Shown one piece after another: positions 16,479 through 25,463 of a stretch of 64,000 bases of DNA. Under the pieces are notes generated by a model. That model was not told the origin of the DNA. It worked only from the letters and a program-made list of their open reading frames with translations, and made no database searches. The position numbers and the translations under genes were made by a program. Positions within the stretch are counted from its first letter, which is position 1, and each line of letters opens with the position of its first letter. The DNA is from Kitasatospora aureofaciens. Lineage in GTDB: Bacteria; Actinomycetota; Actinomycetes; Streptomycetales; Streptomycetaceae. The stretch lies in the NCBI GenBank assembly GCA_000720845.1, contig JODU01000014.1, forward strand, positions 1 through 64,000. Reading direction: 5' to 3'.

Positions 16479-17858
16479 ATGACAACCACCGATGTCACAC
16501 GGGTCGCCGCCTACCGGGAGGTGACCGACAGGAACGGACGCGTCTACCGCGTGGGCGAGTCCGACATCGACATCATGGGGCGCAAGCGCAAGTGGATGGT
16601 GATCCTGCCCTGGATCGGCATGATGGGCATCTCCTCCGCCGAGTACGCGTTCGCGTCCGCCGAGGACACGCTGCACGAGGCCCACCACTGGTCCAGCGGC
16701 AGCATCTACTGGATGATGACCGCCTGGGTGTTCTGCCAGGCCGCGGTCGCGTTCCCGGCGGGACGGCTGCGGGAGAGCGGCAGGCTGCCGGCGCGCTGGG
16801 CGATGATGCTCGGGTCGGCGGGCACGCTGCTGGGCTACCTGTCGCTGGCGTTCGCGCCGCACGTCTCGCTCGCCTTCATCGGGTTCGGCGTGTTCAGCGG
16901 CATGGGCGCGGGCATGGTGTACGCGACCTGCGTCAACATGGTCGGCAAGTGGTACCCGGAGCGCAGGGGCGGGAAGACCGGCTTCGTCAACGGCGGTTTC
17001 GCCTACGGCTCGGTGCCGTTCGTCTTCATCTTCCACGGCTACATGGACACCTCCAACTTCCGCTGGGTGCTGATTTCCGCGGGTGTCTTCCTCGCGGCGA
17101 TGGTGGCGATCGCCGGCTTCTACTTCCGGGACCCGCCGAAGAACTGGTGGCCGGCCGCCATCGACCCGCTGAACCCGCCGGCCGACCCGCGGGCCCGGCG
17201 TTCTCTGGAGAAGAACCCCCCGGCCGTCAAGCAGTACTCCCCGATGGAGGCCTGGAGGACCGGCCGGGTGGCGCTGATGTGGTTCTGTCTCGCCTGCACC
17301 TCCGGCGTGAACATCTTCGGCATCGCCTTCCAGGTCGACATCGGCGAGGAGGCGGGCTTCGCGGCCGGGATCGTGGCCGCCGCGATGTCGCTCAAGGCGA
17401 TCGTCAACGGCACCGGGCGCGGCGTCATCGGCTGGCTCTCCGACCTCTACGGCCGCAAGCAGTGCCTGCTCTATGTGTGCGCGATCCTGGGCCTCGCCCA
17501 GTTCGGCATCATCTGGTCGGCCGAGATCAAGAACCTGCCGTTGTTCCTGCTCTTCTCCGCCGTCTCCGGGTTCGGCGGCGGTGCCATCTTCCCGATGTTC
17601 GCGGCGCTGACGGCGGACTACTTCGGTGAGAACAACAACGCCACCAACTACGGGATGGTCTACAGCTCCAAGCTCGTCTCCGGTCTCGGCGCGGGCATGG
17701 GTTCCGTGGTCGTCGGCGTCTGGGGCTACAACGGCGCCTTCAGCCTGGCGGGCAGCATCTCGATCTTCGCCGGGTTCGTGGCCCTGTTCCTGCATCCGCC
17801 GGGACGCTCGAAGGACAAGCGCATCACGCCCAACCCCCGGCCGCTCGGGGAGGGGTGA
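16479..17858 (+). CDS. OFA-family MFS transporter, oxalate/formate exchange candidate
   Basis: Twelve-helix MFS protein of 459 residues resembling the oxalate:formate antiporter (OFA) group. The N-terminal cytoplasmic stretch ends at RKRKWMVILPW, and helices then alternate to the end; GIGWLSDLYGRK matches the MFS loop motif in the second half. Next to the oxc-frc operon its cargo is probably oxalate, exchanged for formate or another acid. It keeps charged residues that are rarely found in MFS pumps, but I cannot assign a substrate site. ATG at 16479 follows AGGGGTG; the frame is open to 16428 without a ribosome site. The gene has its own transcription unit between two strong hairpins. Confidence 0.82.
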   Translation: MTTTDVTRVAAYREVTDRNGRVYRVGESDIDIMGRKRKWMVILPWIGMMGISSAEYAFASAEDTLHEAHHWSSGSIYWMMTAWVFCQAAVAFPAGRLRESGRLPARWAMMLGSAGTLLGYLSLAFAPHVSLAFIGFGVFSGMGAGMVYATCVNMVGKWYPERRGGKTGFVNGGFAYGSVPFVFIFHGYMDTSNFRWVLISAGVFLAAMVAIAGFYFRDPPKNWWPAAIDPLNPPADPRARRSLEKNPPAVKQYSPMEAWRTGRVALMWFCLACTSGVNIFGIAFQVDIGEEAGFAAGIVAAAMSLKAIVNGTGRGVIGWLSDLYGRKQCLLYVCAILGLAQFGIIWSAEIKNLPLFLLFSAVSGFGGGAIFPMFAALTADYFGENNNATNYGMVYSSKLVSGLGAGMGSVVVGVWGYNGAFSLAGSISIFAGFVALFLHPPGRSKDKRITPNPRPLGEG

Positions 17859-17877
17859 ACCGGCGCTCCTTCCTCCG

Positions 17878-17930
17878 CACGGACCGGGCGGCCCCTCCCG
17901 CAGTACGTGGAAGGGGCCGCCCGGTCCGTG
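17878..17930. terminator. Bidirectional terminator
   Basis: Perfect 19-bp stem CACGGACCGGGCGGCCCCT / AGGGGCCGCCCGGTCCGTG with a 15-nt loop between the convergent MFS and TIM-barrel genes. Confidence 0.88.
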
Positions 17931-17937
17931 TCGCGGG

Positions 17938-19134
17938 TCAGTGGCGGCGCTTGCGCAGGGCGGCCAGACCGTCGTAGCTGATCTTGGCCTCCCGCAGCGA
18001 CTGCGCGGGGTCGGTGGCGCTCGGGGAGTTGTCGTCCTCGACCATCGGGTTGTGGTAGTTCCGCTGTCCGACCCGGGAGAAGAACGTCGTGTAGTCGATG
18101 ACCCCGGTTCCGAAGGGCACCATGTCGTAGCCCATGCCGTTGGTCGTGCTGACGACGCCGTCCTTGGCGTGGAAGAGCGGGTAGCGCCGGTTGTTGCGGG
18201 CGACCAGCCCGGCCGGGTCGAAGACGTTCTTCCGGGTGGAGCCGTCGTGGGCGGTGTACTCGCGGAACTTGTACTGGGCGACGTGCGCCCAGAAGATGTC
18301 CATCTCCAGCCAGACCACCCTCGGGTCGGTGACCTTGAGGAAGTACTCCAGCTTCCGGATGCCCGAACTGCGGGTCGGCCGGCCCTGGTCGTCCAGCGGG
18401 CCGCCGTCGAGCAGGAAGCCGTAGGCGCTGTCGTGGTTGTGGGTGTAGAGCTTGATGCCCTCCCGGTGGGCGATCGCGCCGAGGGCGTTCCACTTGTCGG
18501 CGGCCACGTCCCAGTCGGCGCGGTAGGAGCTGCCGGTGGGGTCGCCGCCGGTGCCCATGTGGTCCATGCCGAGGATGTTGGCGATCTCCAGGTGCTTCTT
18601 GAAGGTGTCCTTGTCCGCCGTGGTCAGCGGCCAGGAGGACGGGATGAAGCCGTGGTTGCCCTGGGCGCGCAGCCCGTAGTCGTCGAGCCAGGAGCGCAGC
18701 AGCCGGGCGCCCTGGACGGATTCCAGGCTGGCGCCGCCCGGCGCGTTGGCGTGCTGGTTGTATCCGGCGAACTCCACCTGGCGGTAGCCGTGGCGGGACA
18801 GTTGCCTGAACACCTCGCGGAAGCCGGAGGGCAGGTCGGAGGCGAGGGGGTCGCGGGCGGTGGCGTCCCGCACGGTGTAGAGGATGATGCCGCGCTTGTC
18901 GGCCGGGACGAGGACCTGCCCGTGGCCGTGGTCGTGGTCTCTGCCCCGGTCGTGGGCGACGGCAGGCGTCGCCCCGAAGACGGGTGCCGCCACGGCTCCG
19001 GCCGCCACGGCGGTGCAGGTGCTGAGGAAGCGGCGCCGGTTCACGCCGAGGGCGCGGCTCAGGCCCTCGTCCGGGGCGTCGGCGGCCGGGCCGGTGCCGG
19101 CGTCGGAGCGGGAGGGGTCGGTGAACGAAGTCAC
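17938..19134 (-). CDS. Tat-exported sugar phosphate isomerase/epimerase-like TIM-barrel protein
   Basis: 398 residues. A twin-arginine signal (NRRRFLSTCTAVAAGAVAAP) lies at about residues 32-51, followed by a His/Asp-rich spacer (HDRGRDHDHGHGQ) and a xylose-isomerase-like TIM barrel with metal-ligand phrases VEFAGYNQH, THNHDS, LEMDIFW and LFHAKDG. Exported members probably act on extracellular sugars, perhaps 3-keto-glycosides by beta-elimination, because the barrel belongs to the same superfamily as those enzymes; no substrate can be proven here. GTG at 19134 follows AGAAGG; an upstream ATG at 19209 would add 25 residues without a ribosome site. It follows the ebo operon by 115 nt on the same strand and may be read through with it. 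Confidence 0.75.
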   Translation of the reverse strand: MTSFTDPSRSDAGTGPAADAPDEGLSRALGVNRRRFLSTCTAVAAGAVAAPVFGATPAVAHDRGRDHDHGHGQVLVPADKRGIILYTVRDATARDPLASDLPSGFREVFRQLSRHGYRQVEFAGYNQHANAPGGASLESVQGARLLRSWLDDYGLRAQGNHGFIPSSWPLTTADKDTFKKHLEIANILGMDHMGTGGDPTGSSYRADWDVAADKWNALGAIAHREGIKLYTHNHDSAYGFLLDGGPLDDQGRPTRSSGIRKLEYFLKVTDPRVVWLEMDIFWAHVAQYKFREYTAHDGSTRKNVFDPAGLVARNNRRYPLFHAKDGVVSTTNGMGYDMVPFGTGVIDYTTFFSRVGQRNYHNPMVEDDNSPSATDPAQSLREAKISYDGLAALRKRRH

Positions 19135-19249
19135 GGGTGCCTGCCTTCTGGGGTCGTGGCCTGCGCCGATGCGGCTCGGGCGGGCCGTTGTCAGTGCCGT
19201 GTGTTTCACTCTCAGTAGTCGGATGTCGGCGGGCGCACCGGGTGGTGCG

Positions 19250-20647
19250 TCAGCCGAGTCCGGCCAGCCGGAGCAGGAGTTGTTTCACGTCGGTGGCCGC
19301 GACACGGTCTCCGACAGCGCGGGGGGTGGAGCAGATGAGGAGCGGACCGTCGTCGTCGCTCGCGGGGAGGCGGCCGTGGCTGCCTCGAATAGGTGAGGGG
19401 TCCAGGGGCACGACCGCCATGCGGTAGCGCATGCCGAGCTTCTTGCGGGCCAGGGCACCGGCCGCCTTGACCTTGACGTAGGGGTCGAGCGGGTCCATGA
19501 ACAGCTCGACCGGGTCGTAGCCGGGTTTGCGGTGGATCTCGACGAGCTGCGCGAAGTCGGGCGCGCGGTCGTCGTCGAGCCAGTAGTAGTACGTGAACCA
19601 GGCGTCCGGCTCCGCGAGGGCGACCAGCTCGCCGGCGCGGGGATGGTCGAGGTGCTGGGCCTTCTTGCCCTCGTCGTCGAGGAGTTGCTCGATGCCGGGC
19701 AGTCCGTCCAGGGCGGCACGGGTCGCGTCGAGGTCCTCGGGGCGGCGGACGTACACGTGGGCCACCTGGTGGTCGGCGACCGCGAAGGCGCGGGAGGCCA
19801 TCGGGTCCAGGTACTCCATGCCGTCCTGGGCGTGCACCTCGAGCAGTCCGGCGCGGCGCAGGGCGCGGTTGATGTCCACGGGCCGGCTGACGGGGGTGAT
19901 GCCGTACTCGGACAGCGCGACGACGGTGCGGCCCTCGGCGCGGGCGTCGTCGAGCAGCGGGGCCAGCGCCGCGTCGAGGTCGGCGGCGGCCTTCAGGGAG
20001 CGCGGGTCGTCGGGGCCGAAGCGTTGCAGGTCGTAGTCGAGGTGAGGGAGGTAGCACAGGGTCAGGTCGGGATGCCGGGTGGCCATGATGTGCCGGGTGG
20101 CGTCGATGATCCACTGGCTGGAGACCAGGTCGGCGCCGGGGCCCCAGAAGTGGAAGAGCGGGAAGGTGCCGAGCTTGTCGGTGAGTTCGTCGTGCAGAGC
20201 CGGGGGCCTGGTGTAGCAGTCGGGTTCCTTGCGGCCGTCGGCGTAGTAGACGGGACGGGGCGTGACGGTGAAGTCGGTGTCGGCGCCCATGGCGTACCAC
20301 CAGCAGATGTTGGCGACGGTGTAGCCGGGGTGGGCGCGGCGGGCGGCGTCCCAGAGTTTGTCGCCGGTGACGAGTCCGTTGTGCTGGCGCCACAGCAGGA
20401 CGTCGCCGAGTTCGCGGAAGTACCAGCCGTTGCCGACGATGCCGTGCTCGGAGGGCATGGTGCCGGTCAGGAAGGTCGACTGGGCGGCGCAGGTGACGGC
20501 CGGCAGGACGGTGCCGAGCGGCGCCCGGGAGCCGGACTGGCCGAGCTGCTTGAGGTGGGGCATGTGGTCGAGGAGACGGGGGGTGAGGCCGACGACGTCC
20601 AGGACCAGAAGGGGGGTCGGTCCGTCGGAGGGGGTGGGTCGGGTCAT
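19250..20647 (-). CDS. Alkaline phosphatase superfamily phosphodiesterase (EboF-like)
   Basis: Type I phosphodiesterase / nucleotide pyrophosphatase family protein of 465 residues without a signal peptide. Metal and nucleophile motifs of the alkaline phosphatase fold: LVLDVVG near the N-terminus, TCAAQSTFLTG with the Thr/Ser nucleophile region, the histidine in MPSEHGIVGNGWY, HLDYDLQRFG, and SEYGI late in the chain. It is the last gene of the ebo-type operon, where a phosphodiesterase of this kind is a regular member; it presumably cleaves a phosphodiester or pyrophosphate on the trafficked metabolite or its prenyl carrier. Its ATG overlaps the eboE stop (ATGA). Confidence 0.8.
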   Translation of the reverse strand: MTRPTPSDGPTPLLVLDVVGLTPRLLDHMPHLKQLGQSGSRAPLGTVLPAVTCAAQSTFLTGTMPSEHGIVGNGWYFRELGDVLLWRQHNGLVTGDKLWDAARRAHPGYTVANICWWYAMGADTDFTVTPRPVYYADGRKEPDCYTRPPALHDELTDKLGTFPLFHFWGPGADLVSSQWIIDATRHIMATRHPDLTLCYLPHLDYDLQRFGPDDPRSLKAAADLDAALAPLLDDARAEGRTVVALSEYGITPVSRPVDINRALRRAGLLEVHAQDGMEYLDPMASRAFAVADHQVAHVYVRRPEDLDATRAALDGLPGIEQLLDDEGKKAQHLDHPRAGELVALAEPDAWFTYYYWLDDDRAPDFAQLVEIHRKPGYDPVELFMDPLDPYVKVKAAGALARKKLGMRYRMAVVPLDPSPIRGSHGRLPASDDDGPLLICSTPRAVGDRVAATDVKQLLLRLAGLG

Positions 20648-21819
20648 GGCAGTTCCTTCAGGCCGAGGTCCGTCAACAGGTCGCGGGCGAGGGTCAGCTC
20701 GGCGGCGATGCCGTCGGTGAGCTGGGCGCGGGCGCGGGGCCTCAGTTCGGGCGGGAGGGCCTGCCAGGTGTAGGTCTCGACCTCCAGATGGCGGGTGAGG
20801 GGGTGTGCGCCGCCCACCAGCCGCGTCAGCACGGCTTCGAGTACGGAGAGGGTGGAGGTGAGGGGCGCGGCGGGGGCCGCGTGCAGCGGGACGTGGAAGT
20901 GGGCGCGCCAGGGAGCGGTGTCGGGCAGCGGGCCGCCGTGCGCGAGGGCCTCGTCGAGGTCGTCTGTGCCGTGCAGGCCGCCGGACGCGGTGGTGGTGCG
21001 GGTCTGGTGCAGGAAGCGCGGCTCGGCGAAGGCGGCGAGGGCTTCGCGGACCGCGGGGTCGGCGGGGTGTTCGGCGTGCAGTGCGGCGGACAGCTGGGAC
21101 TTGACGACGGGCACGCGGGCGGCCGTGAGGGCGTCCAAGGCGGTGTGCGGGTCTTCGAAGGAGGTGGCGAGGTGGCAGGTGTCGACGCAGACGCCGATGC
21201 GGTCGTGGGCGATCGCGGTCAGCGGGGCGAGGGCGTCGTGGGTGGTCTCGACGACACAGCCGGGTTCCGGTTCCAGGCCGATGCGGATGGAGCGGCCGGT
21301 CAGTTCCTGGAGCGCGTCGAGGCGTTCGGCGAGGGTGACGAGGGCGGCGTGTGCCTTGTCGGCGCGGGTCTCGTCGTAGGCGGTGCGCCAGGCGAGCGGC
21401 AGGGTGGAGATGGTGCCGTCCGTGACGTCGTCGGGCAGCAGTCCGGCGAGGAGGCGGGCCAGGGCGGTGGTGTGTTCGAGGCGTTCGGGGTCGGCCCAGT
21501 CCGGCTTGTAGACGCGGTACTTGACCTCTTCGGCGCCGAAGCCCTCATAGGGGAAGCCGTTGAGGGTGACGACCTCCAGGCCTCGCCGGTCGAGTTCGGT
21601 GCGCAGGCCGCGCAGCGCGGCGGGGTCGGTGACCAGGGCGTGGGAGGCGTCGCGGGCGAGCCACAGCCCGATGCCGAGGCGGTCGCGGCCGAGGCGTTTG
21701 CGGACCGGCTCGCAGTGGTCGCGGAGCTGGGCGAGGACGCCGTCCAGGGTCTCGGCGGGGTGGACGTTGGTGCAGTAGGCGAGGTGGACGGTGGAGCCGT
21801 CGGGGTGCCGGAAGCGCAT
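20644..21819 (-). CDS. eboE: Metabolite traffic protein EboE
   Basis: 391-residue TIM-barrel protein of the xylose-isomerase-like superfamily, recognised as EboE by its N-terminal YCTNVHPAETLDGV, LWLARDASHAL, TLNGFPYEGFG and the segment VKYRVYKPDWADPERLEHT. EboE belongs to the conserved ebo/edb operon, which in cyanobacteria is needed to move the scytonemin monomer towards the periplasm and in Pseudomonas contributes to nematode repellence. The biochemical step is unknown. The gene starts 3 nt after the TatD stop and its stop overlaps the next start, consistent with one polycistronic message. Confidence 0.87.
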   Translation of the reverse strand: MRFRHPDGSTVHLAYCTNVHPAETLDGVLAQLRDHCEPVRKRLGRDRLGIGLWLARDASHALVTDPAALRGLRTELDRRGLEVVTLNGFPYEGFGAEEVKYRVYKPDWADPERLEHTTALARLLAGLLPDDVTDGTISTLPLAWRTAYDETRADKAHAALVTLAERLDALQELTGRSIRIGLEPEPGCVVETTHDALAPLTAIAHDRIGVCVDTCHLATSFEDPHTALDALTAARVPVVKSQLSAALHAEHPADPAVREALAAFAEPRFLHQTRTTTASGGLHGTDDLDEALAHGGPLPDTAPWRAHFHVPLHAAPAAPLTSTLSVLEAVLTRLVGGAHPLTRHLEVETYTWQALPPELRPRARAQLTDGIAAELTLARDLLTDLGLKELP

Positions 21820-21822
21820 GGC

Positions 21823-22671
21823 TCACTCCCCGCCGCGCAGGATGGAGTTGCCCTCGTGCGTGGCCTCGTCGGACCTCACGTCGAGTTCCAGCCGTCCGCT
21901 GAGCCCGTAGAAGGCGACGGGGTTGCGCCACAGCACCCGGTCCACGTCGTCCTCGGTGAAGCCCTCGGCGAGCATCAGGTCGCCGACCTTGCGGGTCTTG
22001 AGCGGGTCGCTCTTTCCCCAGTCGGCGGCGGAGTTGACCAGCACCTGGTCCGGGCCGTACTCGCGCAGCAGGGCGACCATCCGGGCCTCGTCCATCTTGG
22101 TGTCCGGATAGACGGAGAAGCCGAGCCAGGCGCCGGAGTCCTTGGCCTCCTTGACGGTGGTCTCGTTGAGGTGGTCGACCAGCACCCGGTCCGTGGGCAG
22201 TGCGGACTCACGGACCGCGTCCAGGGTGCGGCGCAGGCCGGCCAGCTTGTCGCGGTGGGGGGTGTGGACGAGGGCGGGCAGCCCGTGGTCGGCGGCGAGC
22301 TGGAGCTGGGTGGCCAGGGCGGTGTCCTCGGCGGGCGTCATCGAGTCGTAGCCGATCTCACCGACCGCCACCACCCGGTCCTTGACGAGATAGCGGGGCA
22401 GCTCGTCGAGGACGGGCAGGCACCGGGGGTCGTTGGCCTCCTTGGGGTTGAGGGCGATCGTGCAGTGGTGGGCGATGCCGTACTGGGCGGCGCGGAAGGG
22501 CTCCCAGCCCAGGAGGGCGTCGAAGTAGTCGCGGAAGGAGGCGGGAGAGGTGCGGGGCTGGCCGAGCCAGAAGGACGGTTCGACCAGGGCGCGGACGCCT
22601 GCCGCGTACATGGCCTCGTAGTCGTCGGTGGTCCGGGAGGTCATGTGGATGTGGGGGTCGAAGATGCGCAT
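21823..22671 (-). CDS. TatD-family metal-dependent hydrolase (EboB-like)
   Basis: Amidohydrolase-fold protein of 282 residues. It opens with the metal motif FDPHIHM, followed by ALVEPSFWLGQPRTSP, the bridging Glu in VGEIGYDSM, the metal His in LVHTPH, VLVDHLNE, and the late Asp in NSAADWG. TatD-like hydrolases are a standard component of ebo operons. The in-operon position (EboA stop and this ATG overlap as TGATG) is typical. A long frame extends upstream on the same strand to 23190 but it is antisense-like noise inside EboA; the start at 22671 is set by the overlap and the HxH motif. Confidence 0.86.
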   Translation of the reverse strand: MRIFDPHIHMTSRTTDDYEAMYAAGVRALVEPSFWLGQPRTSPASFRDYFDALLGWEPFRAAQYGIAHHCTIALNPKEANDPRCLPVLDELPRYLVKDRVVAVGEIGYDSMTPAEDTALATQLQLAADHGLPALVHTPHRDKLAGLRRTLDAVRESALPTDRVLVDHLNETTVKEAKDSGAWLGFSVYPDTKMDEARMVALLREYGPDQVLVNSAADWGKSDPLKTRKVGDLMLAEGFTEDDVDRVLWRNPVAFYGLSGRLELDVRSDEATHEGNSILRGGE

Positions 22672-23438
22672 CAGGACTCCTTGCCGTGGGGGTCGGCCGT
22701 GCCGGGCGCGGGGCGTCCGGAGTCGGTCAGGGCCAGGACGCGGTGCAGGTCTTCGGGGACGGCGCGGTCCGCGGCGGTGCGTTCGGCGGCGTAGTCGGCG
22801 AGCATCCGGGCGAGTTCGTCGTCCCCGCGGGCCCGGCGGGCGAGGTCCGCCACGCTGTCCACGGGGACGCCGGTGAACAGGCACTTCAGTACGGCGTGCC
22901 GCCACTGGTGCGCGTCGAGGTGCCGGGCGGCGTACGGGCCGAGGGCGGCGGCGACGAGCCGGGTGTCGTTGGTGCGCAGGGCGTCCTCGACGAGCGGGAG
23001 GGCGTCCGGGCCCGGCACCAGGTGGGGCAGGGCGTGCAGGACGGCGCGGCGTTCGTCGGCGGTGCCCTGGGTGTAGACCCGGGTCAGGGCGTCGGTGTCG
23101 GCGCGGGCGGCGTGCAGGACGAGGACGCGGGCGGCGTCGGCGTGAGCGGGCCCGCAGCGGCGGCCGGCCTCGGCGAGGCGCAGTTCCCACACCGAGATGG
23201 GGCCGTGGGTGCCGGGGTGGGCGGCGGCCTCGTCCAGCGCCTGGTCCAGCCAGGCCCGGGCGGCTCCGCCGAGCTGTGCGGAGAGGGCGGCGCGCAGGTC
23301 GGCGGGCGGGACGTGGGCGGGGGTGGTGCCCGGGGTGTCCTGCCCGGCGGGGGTGGTGCCCGCAGGGACCTGCCCGGCGGGGGTGCCATCCGCGTCCTGG
23401 GTGTCGGGGGTGACGTGGGCGGCGTGCGGCTGCGTCAT
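22671..23438 (-). CDS. eboA: EboA domain-containing protein
   Basis: 255-residue helical protein of the EboA family. The conserved part runs from about 48 to 235 and includes a helical repeat with RRAVLHALPHLV and QWRHAVLKCLFTGVPVDSV, the last being the most recognisable EboA segment. The first 45 residues are low-complexity Pro/Gly/Thr, built from a 30-bp DNA repeat (CCTGCCCGGCGGGGGTG occurs at 23340 and 23370), so the N-terminal tail probably varies between strains. No enzyme function is known. It is placed between the TIM-barrel gene (13-nt gap) and the TatD gene. Confidence 0.83.
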   Translation of the reverse strand: MTQPHAAHVTPDTQDADGTPAGQVPAGTTPAGQDTPGTTPAHVPPADLRAALSAQLGGAARAWLDQALDEAAAHPGTHGPISVWELRLAEAGRRCGPAHADAARVLVLHAARADTDALTRVYTQGTADERRAVLHALPHLVPGPDALPLVEDALRTNDTRLVAAALGPYAARHLDAHQWRHAVLKCLFTGVPVDSVADLARRARGDDELARMLADYAAERTAADRAVPEDLHRVLALTDSGRPAPGTADPHGKES

Positions 23439-23451
23439 GGTGTGGCTCCCT

Positions 23452-24396
23452 TCAGTGGGTGGCGGAGGGCTCGCCCGAGCGGTTGGTGCGGCGTGGCGCC
23501 GGTGCGGCCCGGCGCAGGAACGGGAGGGAGCGTTCGGCGAAGTGGGGTCCCGCGTGGGAGTGGCGGGGCAGTTCGACGACGGTCAGGCCCTGGTAGCCGG
23601 TGGCGGCGAGGGCCTCGAGGACGGGCGGGAAGTCGATCTCGCCGTCACCGAAGGGGAGGTGTTCGTGGACGCCGCGGCGCATGTCCTCGATCTGTACGTG
23701 GCGCAGCCAGGGGGCGGCGGCGCGCACGCAGTCGGCGGGAGGGAGCGGTTCGAGGCACTGGCAGTGGCCGATGTCCAGGGTGAGTCCGAGGTGTCCGGGG
23801 TCGCCGAGGGCGCGGCGCAGGGTGTGGAAGTCGGCGAGGGTGGCGAGCAGATGCCCCGGTTCGGGCTCCACCGCGAGGGGGACGCCCGCGGTGGCGGCGG
23901 CGTCCAGGACCGGGGCGAGGGCCTCGGCGAGCCGCTTCCACGCCGTGTCCTCGTCCGTTCCCTGCGGGGTAACCCCGCTGAAGCAGTGCACGGCGTGGGC
24001 TCCGAGGTCGGCGGCGACCTGGACGGCGCGCACCAGGAGGCCGGCGCGGCGGGCGCGGTCCTCCGGGTCGGGGTCGAGCAGGGAGGGGCCGTGTTTGCGG
24101 CGCGGGTCGAGTACGTAGCGGGCGCCGGTCTCCACGGTGACGTCCAGACCGAGCGCGTCCAGCCTCCGGGCGACCCGGTGGGTGCGGGCGGCGAGGTCGT
24201 CGGCGAGCGGGTCGAGGTGCATGTGGTCGAGGGTCAGGCCGACGCCGTCGTAGCCGAGGTCGGCGAGGAGGGCGAGGGCGTCGTCGAGGCGGAGGTCGGC
24301 GAGACCGTTGGTGCCGTAGCCGAAGCGGAGCGGGTGCGCGGCGCCCCCGGCCCCGGCTCCGTTCGCTCGCGGGTCCGCTCCCGGGTTCCGGCTCAT
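23452..24396 (-). CDS. Sugar phosphate isomerase/epimerase-family TIM-barrel protein
   Basis: 314 residues, cytoplasmic, no signal. AP-endonuclease-2-like barrel with FGYGTNGLAD at the start, GYDGVGLTLDH, PLAVEPEPGHLL (metal Glu), LTLDIGHCQCLEP (Asp/His ligands), HVQIEDMRRGVHEH and LTVVELPRHSH (final Glu). The metal-binding set is complete, so the protein should be catalytically competent. The substrate is unknown. It is embedded in the ebo operon between eboA and the prenyltransferase gene, with a 4-nt ATGA overlap to the latter, and is a lineage-specific addition compared with cyanobacterial ebo operons as I remember them. Confidence 0.82.
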   Translation of the reverse strand: MSRNPGADPRANGAGAGGAAHPLRFGYGTNGLADLRLDDALALLADLGYDGVGLTLDHMHLDPLADDLAARTHRVARRLDALGLDVTVETGARYVLDPRRKHGPSLLDPDPEDRARRAGLLVRAVQVAADLGAHAVHCFSGVTPQGTDEDTAWKRLAEALAPVLDAAATAGVPLAVEPEPGHLLATLADFHTLRRALGDPGHLGLTLDIGHCQCLEPLPPADCVRAAAPWLRHVQIEDMRRGVHEHLPFGDGEIDFPPVLEALAATGYQGLTVVELPRHSHAGPHFAERSLPFLRRAAPAPRRTNRSGEPSATH

Positions 24397-25463
24397 GTGA
24401 TGCTCACCTTCCTCATGGCGGACCTCCTCGCGAACAGCCGGCCGGCCGGGGCGAGAGCCGCCACCAGGAGGGATGTGGCCCCAGCGCCGGAGCGGGCGGC
24501 GAGCGCGGCCTGGAGCGGGATCGTGGCCCGGATGCCACCGCCCACGGCGCGTTGGGTGAGCGGGGGTGAGGGGTTGAGCGCGGCGTGGACATAGGGGCGG
24601 GCGGCCGTCGCGGCGTAGGCGGCGCCCAGGGCGGCCGCGAGGACGTCGGTGGCGGCGGGCGCCGGGGTGGAGCCCGGCAGGCCGGGGGCGGCTGCTGCCC
24701 GCCGGCCTGCCGGGAGTCGGGTGCGGCGGCGGGCGACCAGGCCGGTCAGCGCCCCCGTCGTCGCGAGCGCGGCCAGCGGGGCCAGGACGGACCCGCCCGT
24801 GGTCTCCCGGCGGGAGACGGCCGTGACCGCGAGGGTGTGGCTGCCGAGCAGCGCGGCCGAGGGCAGCGCGGCCCGGGTGCCGCCGCCGGTGGCGGCCGCG
24901 CCCAGGAGCAGGTCAAGTCCGCGGGCCGCCGCCATGGCCGCCGGACCGGCCGGCGTGTGCTTCAGGGCGAGGTCGTAGGCCCAGACGGTGGCCGCCAGCG
25001 GCGCGGCGACCGCGAGGGCGGGGCGTCCCGCTCCGGCCGCCAGCGCCAGCCCGGCGCCGGTGAGGACCCCGGCGGCCGCCAGGGCCGCGGCAGGGCGGAT
25101 CCGGCCGGAGGGGAGGGGCCGGTGCGGACGTTCCCCGGCGTCCTCCGCGCGGTCGGCCCAGTCGTTGAGGGCCATGCCGGCCTCGTACAGGCACAGGGAG
25201 GAGCCGATGGCGAGCAGGGTGCGGGGGCCTGGGCGGGCACCGGCCGCCGCCGCGCCGGCCAGGGCGTCACCGGGGACGGTGAACAGGGCGGGCAGCCGCA
25301 GCAGTTCGGCCCAGGCGCCGACGCGGGAGGGATGGGCGGGTACGTCGGCGGCCCGATGCCGCGGTCCGGTGGCCCCGGAGGCCGCTCCTGGCGCCCCCGG
25401 CGCACCGCCCGCCGAGGGCGAGGACCCGGCCGTGCCGAGGGCCGTGGCGGCGGTGCGGCTCAT
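24393..25463 (-). CDS. eboC: UbiA-like prenyltransferase (EboC / SCO3242 family)
   Basis: Membrane prenyltransferase of 356 residues with about eight to nine hydrophobic helices after a flexible 45-residue Ala/Gly/Pro N-terminus. The diphosphate/Mg motif is NDWADRAED at about 95-103 in the UbiA-type context ALNDWADRAEDAGERPHRP, and the second loop reads YDLALKHTPAGPAAMAAARG. EboC-type UbiA proteins presumably attach a prenyl group to the substrate or carrier in the ebo traffic pathway. Start ATG at 25463 overlaps the stop of the upstream inositol-phosphate-synthase gene by 4 nt. DNA is extremely GC-rich and Ala-coding, typical of Streptomyces membrane proteins. Confidence 0.86.
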   Translation of the reverse strand: MSRTAATALGTAGSSPSAGGAPGAPGAASGATGPRHRAADVPAHPSRVGAWAELLRLPALFTVPGDALAGAAAAGARPGPRTLLAIGSSLCLYEAGMALNDWADRAEDAGERPHRPLPSGRIRPAAALAAAGVLTGAGLALAAGAGRPALAVAAPLAATVWAYDLALKHTPAGPAAMAAARGLDLLLGAAATGGGTRAALPSAALLGSHTLAVTAVSRRETTGGSVLAPLAALATTGALTGLVARRRTRLPAGRRAAAAPGLPGSTPAPAATDVLAAALGAAYAATAARPYVHAALNPSPPLTQRAVGGGIRATIPLQAALAARSGAGATSLLVAALAPAGRLFARRSAMRKVSIT

